This document shows, one piece after another, positions 53,853-62,748 of a stretch of 64,000 nucleotides of DNA. The position numbers were made by a program, and so were the translations under genes. Source of the DNA: Anaerolineaceae bacterium (GTDB taxonomy: Bacteria > Chloroflexota > Anaerolineae > Aggregatilineales > Phototrophicaceae); contig JAPOVC010000006.1 of assembly GCA_026708325.1 (NCBI GenBank), positions 124,001 to 188,000 of the forward strand. The letters are read 5' to 3'. Numbering within the stretch: position 1 is the stretch's first letter; each line of letters begins with the position of its first letter. Below the pieces are notes generated by a model. It was not told the DNA's origin. It made no database searches and saw nothing but the letters and a program-made list of their open reading frames with translations.

Positions 53853-55187
53853 TCAGCCTTCGCTGACCAGCGGATCGCCGGCTGCGCGCTGCCAGATGCG
53901 CAGGCGGGCGCGCATGCGCTCCATGACGTGCTGGTAGCCGCGCATTTCCGAGAGGTCATTCATCTCCAGCGGGTCGGCCTGCAGGTCGAAAAGTTGGGTG
54001 TGCGCCGCGCCGCTGACCCGCGACTCAATCAGTTTGAAGCGCTCGCCGCGCAGGCTGCGCATGTGGGGTAGCGCGCCCGGGTGCCCCTGGTCGGGCTGCC
54101 AGGCGGCGAAGAGCGAGCGGCGATGCCGCGTCCCCTGACCCGCGAGAAGGGCGTTCAGACTGAAGCCTTCGTTGGTCTCCGGCAGGGCGCAGCCGGCGCG
54201 TTCCAGCAGGGTGGGGAAGAGATCGTGCAGGTAACAAAGCGCGTCTGAGCGCTGGCCGGCGACGATGCCCGGTCCGCGCAGAATGAGCGGGACGCGAAGG
54301 CTGTGTTCGTAGACGTTCTGCTTGCCCATCAGGCCGTGCTGGCCGAGCGAGAGGCCGTGGTCGGCGCAGTAGATGACGATGGTGTTGTCGGCCAGGCCCT
54401 GGCGCTCCAGCGTCTCCAGGATGCGCCCGATTTCGGCGTCCATGTGCGTGATCATGCCGTAGTAGTCGGCGATGTGCTGACGGATTTCGGCCTCGTCGCG
54501 CGGCTGTACGGCCAGCACTTCGTCGCGGATATCGCTGATGCCGAGGTCGAAAGGGTGTTGCGCCATGAAATTGTCCTGCAGTTCGATGTCATCAGCCTGG
54601 TAGCGGGTCGCGTAGTCGCCGGGCGGCGTACGCGGGTCATGCGGCGAAGTGAAGGACACCCAGGCGAAGAAGGGCTCGTCGTCGGGACCGCGTGACTGCA
54701 GGAAGTCGATGGCCTCGTCGGCGAAAAGCGTGGTGGAAAAGGTATCGTGGACTTCCAGGCGGCTTTCGTCCTGGGTGCGCACGGCGGCCCAGGGATAGAC
54801 CGGCACGGCGTACTGGTCGGACATGCCGCCGAGGAAGACCACCCCGCCAGTACTGAAGCAGCGGGCGTAGCTTTCGCTGTGGTTGTGCCACTTGCCGATA
54901 CCGCAGGTCTCGTAGCCCTCCTGCCACAGCAGCTCGGGCAGCAGGGGCGCGTCGGATGGCAGCGGATCGGGCGTGCGGAAGAGGCCGCGTCCGCTGAGCA
55001 GCATGCCGCGACTGGGCAAACAGACGGCGCCGGAGGTGGCGCCCATGATGCCGGCACGGGTGAAGGCCGTGCCCTGCGCCATCAGGCCGTCGAGGGTCGG
55101 CGTTTCCACCGGCTCCAGGCCCAGCGCGCCGATGGCGGAATGGCGGTGGTCGTCGGCGATGAGCAGCAGGAAATTGGGTCGGGTCAT
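53853..55187 (-). CDS. Sulfatase (family S1), 444 aa
   Basis: ATG 55187 follows the stop of the neighbouring sulfatase by a single base; an in-frame ATG four codons earlier would overlap it. The formylglycine motif is C56-L-P-S-R (AVCLPSRGMLLSGR). Metal-binding segments are LLIADDHRHSA and YCADHGLSLGQHG; GIGKWHN is the active-site lysine region. The C terminus has LFDLQADPLEMNDLS, typical of the family. No signal peptide. It is co-transcribed with the next sulfatase and converges with the plus-strand one. The sulfate ester substrate is unknown. Confidence 0.94.
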   Translation of the reverse strand: MTRPNFLLLIADDHRHSAIGALGLEPVETPTLDGLMAQGTAFTRAGIMGATSGAVCLPSRGMLLSGRGLFRTPDPLPSDAPLLPELLWQEGYETCGIGKWHNHSESYARCFSTGGVVFLGGMSDQYAVPVYPWAAVRTQDESRLEVHDTFSTTLFADEAIDFLQSRGPDDEPFFAWVSFTSPHDPRTPPGDYATRYQADDIELQDNFMAQHPFDLGISDIRDEVLAVQPRDEAEIRQHIADYYGMITHMDAEIGRILETLERQGLADNTIVIYCADHGLSLGQHGLMGKQNVYEHSLRVPLILRGPGIVAGQRSDALCYLHDLFPTLLERAGCALPETNEGFSLNALLAGQGTRHRRSLFAAWQPDQGHPGALPHMRSLRGERFKLIESRVSGAAHTQLFDLQADPLEMNDLSEMRGYQHVMERMRARLRIWQRAAGDPLVSEG

Positions 55188-55188
55188 G

Positions 55189-56607
55189 TCAGTCCACATC
55201 CAGTTGATAGCGTTGGTCGCCGACTTCGGCCTGCAGGCGGTGGAGTTCGTCCTTCAGCGTGGCGACCGTATCGGCCATGTCCGGCCGATCAACAATATTG
55301 TGCAGTTCGGCCGGGTCACCCTGCAGGTCGAAGAGTTCCCATTCGGGTTCGTGGCGCTCGCCGACGCTGCCGGAATGGCCCAGCCCGTCGGCGTAATAGT
55401 AAATCAGCTTGTGGCGATGCGTGCGGACGCCGTAATGGGCGAAGACGTTGTGGTGCGAGCGGTGCATCCAGTAGCGATAGTAGAAGGACTGGCGCCAGTC
55501 CGGCGGCGTGTCGCCCTCCAGGATGGCTGCGAAACTGCGACCCTGGATGCCCTCGTCGGGCTCGAGGCCGGCCAGTTCGAGGAAGGTGGGCGCGAAGTCG
55601 ACGTTGAGCACCATGTCGGCGCTGACGCTGCCGGCCTCGATCCGGCGCGGGTAGCGCATGACCAGCGGCATGCGCAGCGACTCCTCGTACATGAAGCGCT
55701 TGTCGTACCAGCCGTGGTCGCCGAGGAAAAAGCCCTGGTCGGAGGTGTAGACCACGACAGTGTCCTCCGCCAGGCCCTGTTCATCCAGCCAGTCGAGCAG
55801 GCGACCCACGTTGTCGTCGATGCTGGCGACGACGCGCAGGTAGTCCTTGATGTAGCGCTGGTAGGCCCAGCTGCGCAGTTCGGCCTCGGGCATGTCGCGC
55901 GGCATTTCGGCCTTGATGTCTGTGTCGTTCATGTGCACGCCGACGCGCATATGGGCCGCCGCCGCCGCGGCAGCGCGTTCGCTGTAGTCGTCCTGCAGGG
56001 TGTCGGGCTCCGGCACGTCCTCGTTGAGGAACATGGAGGCGTGTGCGTCGTCGGTGACCCAGGGGCGGTGCGGCGCCTTGTGGTGGCACATGAGCATGAA
56101 GGGCCGTTCGCGGTCGCGGCCATCCAGCCAGTCGAGGCACATGTCGGTGATGATGTCGGTGGTGTAGCCCTCGACGACCCGGCGCTGCCCGCCCTCCGGC
56201 CCCTTGAAGATGAAGGTCGGGTTGTGATAAATGCCCTGGCCGGGCAGAACGGCCCAGTCGTCGAAGCCTGCAGGGCAGTGCGCCGGACCCGTGCCGAGGT
56301 GCCACTTGCCGAAGATGCCGGTCTGCCAGCCGGCGGCCTGCAGGGTCTTGACGAAGGTCGGCAGGCGGTTGTCCATGTGGGTGGCGAGGGTGGTGACGCC
56401 GTTGACGTGGTTCCAGGTGCCGGTGAGGATGGCGGCGCGGCTGGGCGTGCAGATTGAGTTGGTGCAGAAGCAGTTGTCGAAGCGCATGCCGCCGTCGGCG
56501 ATGCGGTCGAGCTGGGGCGTCCGGTTGATGCGGCTGCCGTAGCAACTCATGGCATGCGCGGCGTGGTCGTCGGACATGATGAAGAGGAAATTGGGTGGAC
56601 GGCTCAT
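55189..56607 (-). CDS. Sulfatase (family S1), 472 aa
   Basis: ATG 56607 with a GGGAG ribosome binding site begins MSRPPNFLFIMSDDHAAHAM, which supplies the first metal-binding aspartates. The formylglycine motif is C53-T-P-S-R (SICTPSRAAILTG). Later landmarks are FGKWHLGTGP, CHHKAPHRPW, VYTSDQGFFLGDHGWYDKRF and ELFDLQGDPAELHN. The length and the DHGWYDKRFMYEES segment resemble choline-sulfatase or heparan/iduronate-sulfatase type members. No signal peptide. It is the first gene of the minus-strand pair; the next sulfatase starts one base after its stop. Confidence 0.95.
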   Translation of the reverse strand: MSRPPNFLFIMSDDHAAHAMSCYGSRINRTPQLDRIADGGMRFDNCFCTNSICTPSRAAILTGTWNHVNGVTTLATHMDNRLPTFVKTLQAAGWQTGIFGKWHLGTGPAHCPAGFDDWAVLPGQGIYHNPTFIFKGPEGGQRRVVEGYTTDIITDMCLDWLDGRDRERPFMLMCHHKAPHRPWVTDDAHASMFLNEDVPEPDTLQDDYSERAAAAAAAHMRVGVHMNDTDIKAEMPRDMPEAELRSWAYQRYIKDYLRVVASIDDNVGRLLDWLDEQGLAEDTVVVYTSDQGFFLGDHGWYDKRFMYEESLRMPLVMRYPRRIEAGSVSADMVLNVDFAPTFLELAGLEPDEGIQGRSFAAILEGDTPPDWRQSFYYRYWMHRSHHNVFAHYGVRTHRHKLIYYYADGLGHSGSVGERHEPEWELFDLQGDPAELHNIVDRPDMADTVATLKDELHRLQAEVGDQRYQLDVD

Positions 56608-56686
56608 GCGCGCTCCCTGTTTGCGGCAGCCAGGCGACGAGTATAGCGTGAAGGCGGAGGATCCTGTGGGCGGGCCCTCACCCCAA

Positions 56687-56709
56687 CCCCTCTCCTTCAG
56701 GGAGAGGGG
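56687..56709. repeat. Dispersed hairpin repeat, 9-bp stem
   Basis: CCCCTCTCC and GGAGAGGGG flank a 5-base loop, preceded by CCTCACCCCAA. This wording is a common interspersed repeat in many bacterial genomes. It sits in the 195-base gap between the SDR 3' end and the sulfatase start; the rest of that gap shows nothing I recognise. It may serve as a transcription terminator for the upstream minus-strand SDR only if read on the other strand, so its role is unclear. Confidence 0.6.
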
Positions 56710-56802
56710 CTTGCCAACTTGTTCCAATGAGCAAATAGTGAGTCCTGCTTCACTGGTTGGGTGTTCACCCTTACAAAGACGATTTTCCCAGATGAGGACC
56801 CT

Positions 56803-57573
56803 TCAGCGGCCCATCCAGCCGCCGTCGACCGTGAGGATTTCGCCGGTGACGTAGTCCGAGGCCGGCGAGGCGAGATAGAGCGCCGCCCCGCGGAAGTCCC
56901 CGGGCTCGGCCCAGCGGCCGGCGGGGATGCGGTCCAGGATGGCCTGGTAGCGGGCCGCGTCATTTTGCAGATCGACGGTGAGTTCGGTGGCGACGTAGCC
57001 GGGCGCGATGGCGTTGACCTGCACGCCCTGGCCGGCCCACTCGTTGCTGAGCGACTGGGTCAGGCGCGCGATGGCGCCCTTGCTGGCGGCGTAGGCAGGG
57101 ACGCGGATGCCGCCCTGAAAACTCATCAGCGAGGCGATGAAGATGATTTTGCCGCCACCGCGCGCCAGCATGCCCCGCCCGAACTCGCGGGCGAGGATGA
57201 ACTGGGCGTTGAGGTTGACTTCCAGCACCTGGTCCCACTGTTCGTCCGGGTAATCGACGGCGTCAGCGCGCGGCACGATGCCGGCGTTGTTGACGAGGAT
57301 GTCGACCGGCGGGGCCGTCGCCTGCACGTCGCGGATGAAGCTGTAGAGCGCTTCACGGTCGCCCATGTCGCCCCGGAAAGCGTGGAATTCGCGACCCAGG
57401 GCGCGCGTTTCGGCGCCGATCGCGCCGCCGTCGCCTTCCATGTTCTGGCTGACGCCGACGAGGTCCGCGCCGGCTTCGACCAGGGTCAGGGCGATGGCCC
57501 GACCAATGCCGCGGCGACAGCCGGTGACGAGGGCGGTCTTGCCATCCAGGCGAAAGAGCTCGGGCAGGGCCAT
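56803..57573 (-). CDS. SDR-family oxidoreductase, KduD/gluconate dehydrogenase-like, 256 aa
   Basis: Classic short-chain dehydrogenase. NAD(P) binding TGCRRGIGRA (18-26), NNAG at about 95-98, and the catalytic Ser148, Tyr161 and Lys165 (YAASK). The C-terminal wording IPAGRWAEPGDFRGAALYLA, then YVTGEILTVDGGWM resembles 2-deoxy-D-gluconate 3-dehydrogenase (KduD), an enzyme of uronate and sugar-acid breakdown. It is cytoplasmic. Such an activity fits the surrounding sugar-acid genes (two enolase-family enzymes, two hydroxyacid dehydrogenases). Confidence 0.92.
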   Translation of the reverse strand: MALPELFRLDGKTALVTGCRRGIGRAIALTLVEAGADLVGVSQNMEGDGGAIGAETRALGREFHAFRGDMGDREALYSFIRDVQATAPPVDILVNNAGIVPRADAVDYPDEQWDQVLEVNLNAQFILAREFGRGMLARGGGKIIFIASLMSFQGGIRVPAYAASKGAIARLTQSLSNEWAGQGVQVNAIAPGYVATELTVDLQNDAARYQAILDRIPAGRWAEPGDFRGAALYLASPASDYVTGEILTVDGGWMGR

Positions 57574-57699
57574 GGTTTACTCACGTGAATCCGGCGAAAG
57601 GCAGAATGGTAACCCTGCCATTGCGGAAACTCCAGTGCGGGACAAGCGCCACGACTCCGGCCGTGGCGCTGATGTCTGAAGAATGGAAGGGCTGCGACC

Positions 57700-58746
57700 T
57701 TACCCGCAGGCCGCCCCTGGCGGGCCGTCGTAGGTCGTGACGGTGCCACCGACCTGGCCGTTGAGGCCGCCGTTGAAGATCACGTGAAAGGTCTTGTTTT
57801 CGTGGTCCGGCCCCATGGCGATGACGGCATTGCCATTGGCCTGTTTGGTGGCAGCGATGCGATTGTCCGAACTGGCCTTGAAACAACCGACGCCGGCGCT
57901 GTTGAACTCCGCCTGGTTCACGCGGAAGGCCAGTTCCTCCTGGGTCGCCGAGACCAGGCGGTGCACCACCAGCGCCGGAGCATTGGCATAGTCGGCGCGA
58001 TAGATGCGACCCAGGCCGCCGAGGTTGTTGGCCAACTCATTGACTTCCCAGTGCGGGGCGGCGGGCAACGCGGCAGAAGCGGCGGGTGCGCCCGCGCCAG
58101 CGGCCGCGAAAGCAAGCTGTGTCGGATCGGTGCCGACGCAATTCCACAATCTGTGCAGCCCGGCCAGCGCGTCATGCATGCCGGCCGGCAGGACCGAGGA
58201 GGGCAGGGCAGCCGTGGTGGCGCGCTCCGCTCGTGCGTCTGCGCGGTACGCGCTCTGGTGCCGGTCGCCATGGAACGCAGGCGACGGTCGATCGTCGCTG
58301 GCGCTGTGAGTTGAATGTGACAAGTTATCAGTCCGGCCAAGGCCCGGGAAAAGCAGCGGAACGTCGAAGACGAGACCGGCCGCGTTTTCCGGAACCCCGA
58401 ATAGGAATTCACTGTCCGGCAGCCAGGTGAGGGAACGGGGCAGGCGGTAGCCGCTGGCGCCAAAGTCCGGCAGGGTCAGGGTTGGCAACTCGGCAGCGGC
58501 GAAGGCCCATGCGTTGCCGGCGCTGAAAGGCAGGGAGACCGCCGGAAAACCGGTCGTTGCGGGCGCAGGTGCCGAAAAACTGCCGCCGTTGCCGATCACA
58601 CAGGACGGATCGTTCTGCCGGGTTCCGGCCAGCCCCTGCGCGGCGAAGGCTTCGAGGTTGAACACAGTGGGTTCCGTCAATTGTTGGGCGCTGACCGGTG
58701 AGAGCAGGGTCACGGCAATGACGACGAACACCAGAATCCGCAGCAT
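57700..58746 (-). CDS. Unknown secreted protein, 348 aa
   Basis: ATG 58746 has GGAG about 6 bases upstream and begins a signal peptide (LRILVFVVIAVTLLSPVSA, cleavage before QQ). The mature protein is rich in Ala, Pro and Gly, with two cysteine-containing stretches (NDPSCVIGNGGSF and VGCFKASSDN) and a C-terminal region VIAMGPDHENKTFHVIFNGG, then TVTTYDGPPGAACG. The beta-rich look and lack of charged runs suggest an extracellular or surface protein. I do not recognise the family. It is followed 69 bases later (transcription order upstream to downstream is reversed here) by an FAD oxidoreductase end on the same strand. Confidence 0.65.
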   Translation of the reverse strand: MLRILVFVVIAVTLLSPVSAQQLTEPTVFNLEAFAAQGLAGTRQNDPSCVIGNGGSFSAPAPATTGFPAVSLPFSAGNAWAFAAAELPTLTLPDFGASGYRLPRSLTWLPDSEFLFGVPENAAGLVFDVPLLFPGLGRTDNLSHSTHSASDDRPSPAFHGDRHQSAYRADARAERATTAALPSSVLPAGMHDALAGLHRLWNCVGTDPTQLAFAAAGAGAPAASAALPAAPHWEVNELANNLGGLGRIYRADYANAPALVVHRLVSATQEELAFRVNQAEFNSAGVGCFKASSDNRIAATKQANGNAVIAMGPDHENKTFHVIFNGGLNGQVGGTVTTYDGPPGAACG

Positions 58747-58815
58747 GTCTCGCTCCAATTGGCAGAGCATCCAGATTAACTGTTGCGACAATGGTACGCA
58801 AACATTGGATTCTGA

Positions 58816-60429
58816 CTAGCGGGGCGTAAGGCGGATGTCTTCCGGCCACTCGAGGACGAAACCGAGGCTGTTGCGCAGCAGGGTCTGGAAGTCATGGAGC
58901 TGCGCAGCATTGCCGCGGACCTGCCTCGGCTGCAGACCCTGCGTCTGGCACCAGGCGGCCAGGGCGCCGGCCGCCTCGCCGACGTTCCATTCGACCGGAT
59001 GCAGGCGGTAGCAACCATTGGTGACGTGCGTCACGCCGAGGTTCTTGCAGGCCGGCAGAAGGTTCTCCACGCGCTGCGGGATGAGCGCGCCGAGGGGAAT
59101 CTGGAAGGGGTAGCAGCTGACGTCGACGTAGCTGCGCCCGGCCGTTCCCGGGTGCAGGTCAATGCGGTAGCTGCCTGTGCCGACGGAATCCGGAAATATC
59201 TCGGCACCGGCCAGCCCCCCGCGCTGCTCGACGCCGAGGTGCTGCTCCACGACGGTGAACTCGGCCCGGATCCGGCGCGCTTCGCGCACATAGACTTTTT
59301 TCGCCAGGCCGTCTTCGCTGCCGACGACGTCGGGGCGCAGTCGCAGGCCGGGGTAGCCCTGGCCGCCATCGTGGCGCGGCGCTTCGGTCTGCATCCAGTA
59401 CAGGAGGGAGAGGCTGAGCTGGCGGGCGGCGCGCAGGTTGGCCTGCGCCTCTTCCCTTGAGACGCCGACCAGAGGCCCCAGCCAGTAATCGTTTTGCGGC
59501 CAGTTGACCAGGGTGATGTCGCTGCGGAAGCTGCCGGGTCGGTAATGGTCCTTGCAAAGAATGCGGCGGTAGCGCCAGAAGTCGGGCTGATCGCCGGCGA
59601 CGAATAGTGGCCGATGCACCGGCTCGAGCGTAACCGGGTCCGGATAGCGCCAGCCCAGTTGCGGCCCCGGCCAGAAGTCGGCACGGTAGCCGCGCCAGAA
59701 GTCATGGTCCGCGGGCCGTTCGATGACGTGGTATTCGCCCGGCAGCCAGTCCATGGCGAAGCACCAGGTGACGGCCTGCTGGTCCAGTGGATCGGGATCG
59801 CCGGGCAGGGCGTGCAATTCGCCGGTCTGCGCCTGGCTCTCCGCGCCGATGACGTGCTCCACGCCGGCCAGTTCCAGCAGGTCGCCTGGCTCGGTCGCGT
59901 CGAGGAACCAGTCCGCGCTGACCACAGTTTCGTCGCCGCCTGCGAGGCTGCGCAGCGTGACGGCGCGGACGCGGTCGCCGTCTGTTTCGGCGCTGACCGG
60001 GACCTGCCCGCGCCATAGTTCCAGCTGGCCGCTGTTGCGCCAGGGGGCCAGCATGGCCTCGAGGACGGCGAGCGCCACGCGCGGCTCGTGGCAAAGGCGG
60101 CTGACCGTCCCCACGCCCGGATTGAAGTTGACGATGCGGCGCGCCTCGTCGGTCAGGGGGTAGTGGCGGCGGTAGTAGTCGCGCACGCCCTGGGCAAACT
60201 GCATGTAGCTGCGGGTGGCGCCGGTCCGCTCGATCCAGGGGTGTTCGTCGGGCGGGACGGCCTGGGCCGTGAGTTGCCCGCCGATCCAGTCGCTCTCCTC
60301 GCTCAGGATGACGCGTCGGCCGAGGCGCAGGGCTGCGAGGGCCGCGGCCACGCCACCCGTCCCCCCGCCGACAATCAGAATGTCCGTAGTCCCTTCGCCG
60401 GCGATGGCTTCCTCCGCGAATGCGCGCAC
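58816..60429 (-). CDS. FAD-dependent oxidoreductase (FAD_oxidored type), about 537 aa
   Basis: The Rossmann motif [20 protein letters not shown] follows a short N terminus and is joined by [14 protein letters not shown], the usual FAD/diphosphate signature of the FAD_oxidored family, with [10 protein letters not shown] nearby. The C-terminal FAD region is [20 protein letters not shown], then AAGALAAWC. The start is uncertain: GTG 60429 or TTG 60474, neither with a good ribosome binding site. No twin-arginine signal is visible with either start. Members occur in polysaccharide-use loci of Planctomycetes and Chloroflexota with unknown substrates. The gene is divergent from the sugar-binding protein gene. 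Confidence 0.87.
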   Translation of the reverse strand: MRAFAEEAIAGEGTTDILIVGGGTGGVAAALAALRLGRRVILSEESDWIGGQLTAQAVPPDEHPWIERTGATRSYMQFAQGVRDYYRRHYPLTDEARRIVNFNPGVGTVSRLCHEPRVALAVLEAMLAPWRNSGQLELWRGQVPVSAETDGDRVRAVTLRSLAGGDETVVSADWFLDATEPGDLLELAGVEHVIGAESQAQTGELHALPGDPDPLDQQAVTWCFAMDWLPGEYHVIERPADHDFWRGYRADFWPGPQLGWRYPDPVTLEPVHRPLFVAGDQPDFWRYRRILCKDHYRPGSFRSDITLVNWPQNDYWLGPLVGVSREEAQANLRAARQLSLSLLYWMQTEAPRHDGGQGYPGLRLRPDVVGSEDGLAKKVYVREARRIRAEFTVVEQHLGVEQRGGLAGAEIFPDSVGTGSYRIDLHPGTAGRSYVDVSCYPFQIPLGALIPQRVENLLPACKNLGVTHVTNGCYRLHPVEWNVGEAAGALAAWCQTQGLQPRQVRGNAAQLHDFQTLLRNSLGFVLEWPEDIRLTPR

Positions 60430-60521
60430 TGTTCGGAACGACCATGTGCACAGGGCCCAACATTGTGCTATCAATTATGCCGCTTTACCGTTCGCATGCA
60501 TGGTTTCGAGAGGATTTGAAA

Positions 60522-61796
60522 ATGAAGCAACTTGTACTCGCTGTGTCACTGTTGCTGCTTGCCGTCGCGCCGCTGGCCGCGCAGGAAGCGACCACCATCA
60601 CCTGGCTCAACTGCTGCAACTGGCCCTCCGAAGAGGTCATCGCCGAATTTGAAGCGGAGAACCCGGACATCAACGTTGAGGTTGAGACGGTCGGCTTCAA
60701 CGCACTCTTTGAGCAGATCCAGGTCCGTCTGGGTGGCGGCGCGTCGGACCCGGACGTGCTGTCCGTGGACGTGCCGGTCACGGCCGGTTACGGCCTGCGC
60801 GGCTGGCTGCTGCCGCTGGACGACGTGTTCAGCGATGAGGACCGCGCCGACTGGCTGCCGGCCGCTCTGGCCGCCGGCACCTACAACGGCGAGTTGATTT
60901 CCGCGCCGGTCAGCACCTCCACGCAGTTGCTGTTCATCAACAGCGACATGTTTGAAGCGGCCGGCATTGAGGTGCCTGGCGTCGATGATCGTCTGACCTA
61001 CGAGCAGGTCGCCGACATCGCCGAACAGTTGACGCAGGACACCGATGGCGACGGCGTCACCGACCAGTGGGGCTTCAGCTGGGAACAGACCGTTCGCATT
61101 TACCAGCTTCAGCCGCTGGCGGTTGGCCTTGGCGGACAGTCCATCGGCGACGATGGCCTGACGGTCGACGGCGTCATCAATTCGCAGGCATGGATCGACG
61201 GCTTCACCTTCTACTCGAACATGTTCAATGAAAGCATGGTTGCGCCGCAGGACGACACCATCGGCACCAGCGACCTGTTCTGGTCCGGCAAGATGGGCAT
61301 GATGATCGCCGGCCCCTGGAACATCAACCGCTACCTGCGGGAAGCGGAGAACATCGAATTCAACTGGACGATCGCGCGTCATCCCTACTTTGAGGATGGC
61401 GAGGTCACCACGCCGACCGGCAGCTGGCACATTGGCGTGAACATCAACAGCGACAGCCCCGATGAAGCGAAGCGTTTCGTGCAGTGGATCTCCACGGGCG
61501 CGGGTGCCGAGGCCTGGTGGCGACGCGGCAGCGGCGACTTCCCGGCGCAGCAGTCGGTGCTGGCGCTCTTCCAGTCCGACGAAGAATTTGACGAGGGTGT
61601 CAAGTACTTCCTGCGCGTGGCCGCCGACGAGGCGACCGTGAACCCCGATCCGCGGGCGGTGTCCCCGGGTTACCTTGAGTATGAACAGATCCTGCAGGAT
61701 GCCTTCCAGGACATCCGCACCGGTGCGGACGTGGAGGAATCGCTCAACCTTGCAGTAGCCCGCATCGAAAGTGAAATGGCGAAGTACCGCGGCTAG
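60522..61796 (+). CDS. Sugar ABC transporter substrate-binding protein (family 1), 424 aa
   Basis: ATG 60522 follows AGAGGA by about 8 bases and starts a signal peptide (KQLVLAVSLLLLAVAPLAA, cleavage before QE). There is no lipobox. Family 1 features: FEAENPDINVEVETVGF, PDVLSVDVPVTAGYGLRGWL, LPLDDVF and SGKMGMMIAGPWNI. It captures a sugar or oligosaccharide outside the membrane for the two permeases that follow. No ATPase gene of this system is in the window; such importers often share one MsmX-like ATPase encoded elsewhere. Confidence 0.94.
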   Translation: MKQLVLAVSLLLLAVAPLAAQEATTITWLNCCNWPSEEVIAEFEAENPDINVEVETVGFNALFEQIQVRLGGGASDPDVLSVDVPVTAGYGLRGWLLPLDDVFSDEDRADWLPAALAAGTYNGELISAPVSTSTQLLFINSDMFEAAGIEVPGVDDRLTYEQVADIAEQLTQDTDGDGVTDQWGFSWEQTVRIYQLQPLAVGLGGQSIGDDGLTVDGVINSQAWIDGFTFYSNMFNESMVAPQDDTIGTSDLFWSGKMGMMIAGPWNINRYLREAENIEFNWTIARHPYFEDGEVTTPTGSWHIGVNINSDSPDEAKRFVQWISTGAGAEAWWRRGSGDFPAQQSVLALFQSDEEFDEGVKYFLRVAADEATVNPDPRAVSPGYLEYEQILQDAFQDIRTGADVEESLNLAVARIESEMAKYRG

Positions 61797-61817
61797 TTGA
61801 CTGGCCGACATGCAATG

Positions 61818-61852
61818 GGCCGGGGGCTGCCTCCGTCAGGTTGCCCCCGGCC
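61818..61852 (+). promoter_or_regulatory. Intercistronic hairpin between binding protein and permease genes
   Basis: A perfect 10-bp GC stem (GGCCGGGGGC / GCCCCCGGCC) encloses a 15-base loop that can add three inner pairs. No T tract follows. Such structures between a binding-protein gene and its permease genes usually protect or attenuate the mRNA, so that binding protein is made in excess. Confidence 0.6.
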
Positions 61853-61877
61853 AGGGCCGCACAGGTAAAGCCCCGCA

Positions 61878-62741
61878 ATGACCGGACGCGAGCGTTTCAT
61901 GCCCTATGTCTTTCTGCTGCCGGCGCTGGCGTTGATCGTCATCTTCAACCTCTTTCCCACCATTGCCACCCTGATCGAAAGCCTGCACGGCAACTCGCTC
62001 GTGCGCGGCGGGCGCGTCTTCGTCGGTCTGGGCAACTTCAATCGCGTGCTCAACGACCCCATTTTCTGGAAGTCGATGCAGGTCACCGGGCTGTTCAGCG
62101 TCCTGGTCAATACGATTCAGGTGGTGCTGGCGCTGGGCCTGGCCCTGCTGGCCAACAGTCGCGTTCGCGGCATCACTGTCTTTCGCAGCATCTACCTGTT
62201 GCCGGTGGCCGTATCCATCAACGTGACCACGGTGGTCTGGGGCCTGATGCTCAACAGCGAGGGCGGCCTGATCAACGGCATGCTGAGCCTGGTGGGTATC
62301 GAACGCCAGCCCTTTCTCATCGCGCCGACGCATGCCTTGTGGTCGATCATAGTTCTGGCGACCTGGAAAGGCGTGCCCCTGTGGACGCTGTTCTTTCTCG
62401 CCGGTCTGCAGGGCATCCCACAGACGGTGCTGGAGGCGGCGCGCATTGACGGCGCCGGCCGCTGGCAGTGCTTTCGATTCGTCACCCTGCCGCTGCTGCG
62501 GGGCGTGCTGCTCTTCGTGCTGGTGGCGGATACGGTAGCCAACTTCCTGCTCTTCGCGCCCGTGCTGTTGTTGACCAAGGGCGGGCCGCAACTGAGCACC
62601 AATCTGGTCATGTACGAGACCTACCGGCGCGGCTTCGTCTATGGCGATCTGGGCGTTTCATCCGCCATGCTTTCCCTGATGTTGCTGCTGGTTTTCGCCG
62701 TGATTGGCGTCCAGTTCACGCTTCTGCGGCGGCGGACCTGA
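61878..62741 (+). CDS. Sugar ABC transporter permease (MalF/UgpA-like), 287 aa
   Basis: Six transmembrane helices in the MalF-like order: PYVFLLPALALIVIFNLFPT first, then the FKS-like MQVTGLFSVLVNTIQVVLAL and others. The cytoplasmic coupling (EAA) loop is EAARIDGAGRWQCFRFVTLP, which docks on the ATPase. It lies 81 bases after the binding-protein gene with a hairpin between, and is followed by the second permease 7 bases on. Together they form the import channel; the sugar is unknown. Confidence 0.94.
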   Translation: MTGRERFMPYVFLLPALALIVIFNLFPTIATLIESLHGNSLVRGGRVFVGLGNFNRVLNDPIFWKSMQVTGLFSVLVNTIQVVLALGLALLANSRVRGITVFRSIYLLPVAVSINVTTVVWGLMLNSEGGLINGMLSLVGIERQPFLIAPTHALWSIIVLATWKGVPLWTLFFLAGLQGIPQTVLEAARIDGAGRWQCFRFVTLPLLRGVLLFVLVADTVANFLLFAPVLLLTKGGPQLSTNLVMYETYRRGFVYGDLGVSSAMLSLMLLLVFAVIGVQFTLLRRRT

Positions 62742-62748
62742 GAACCTG

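Noticed and set aside
60461-60480. ATTGTGCTATCAAT inverted repeat upstream of the sugar-binding protein gene as a third GntR site
   Set aside because: The half-site spacing differs from the two ATTGTNNACAAT sites, so it is not a match to the same motif; it may belong to another regulator.
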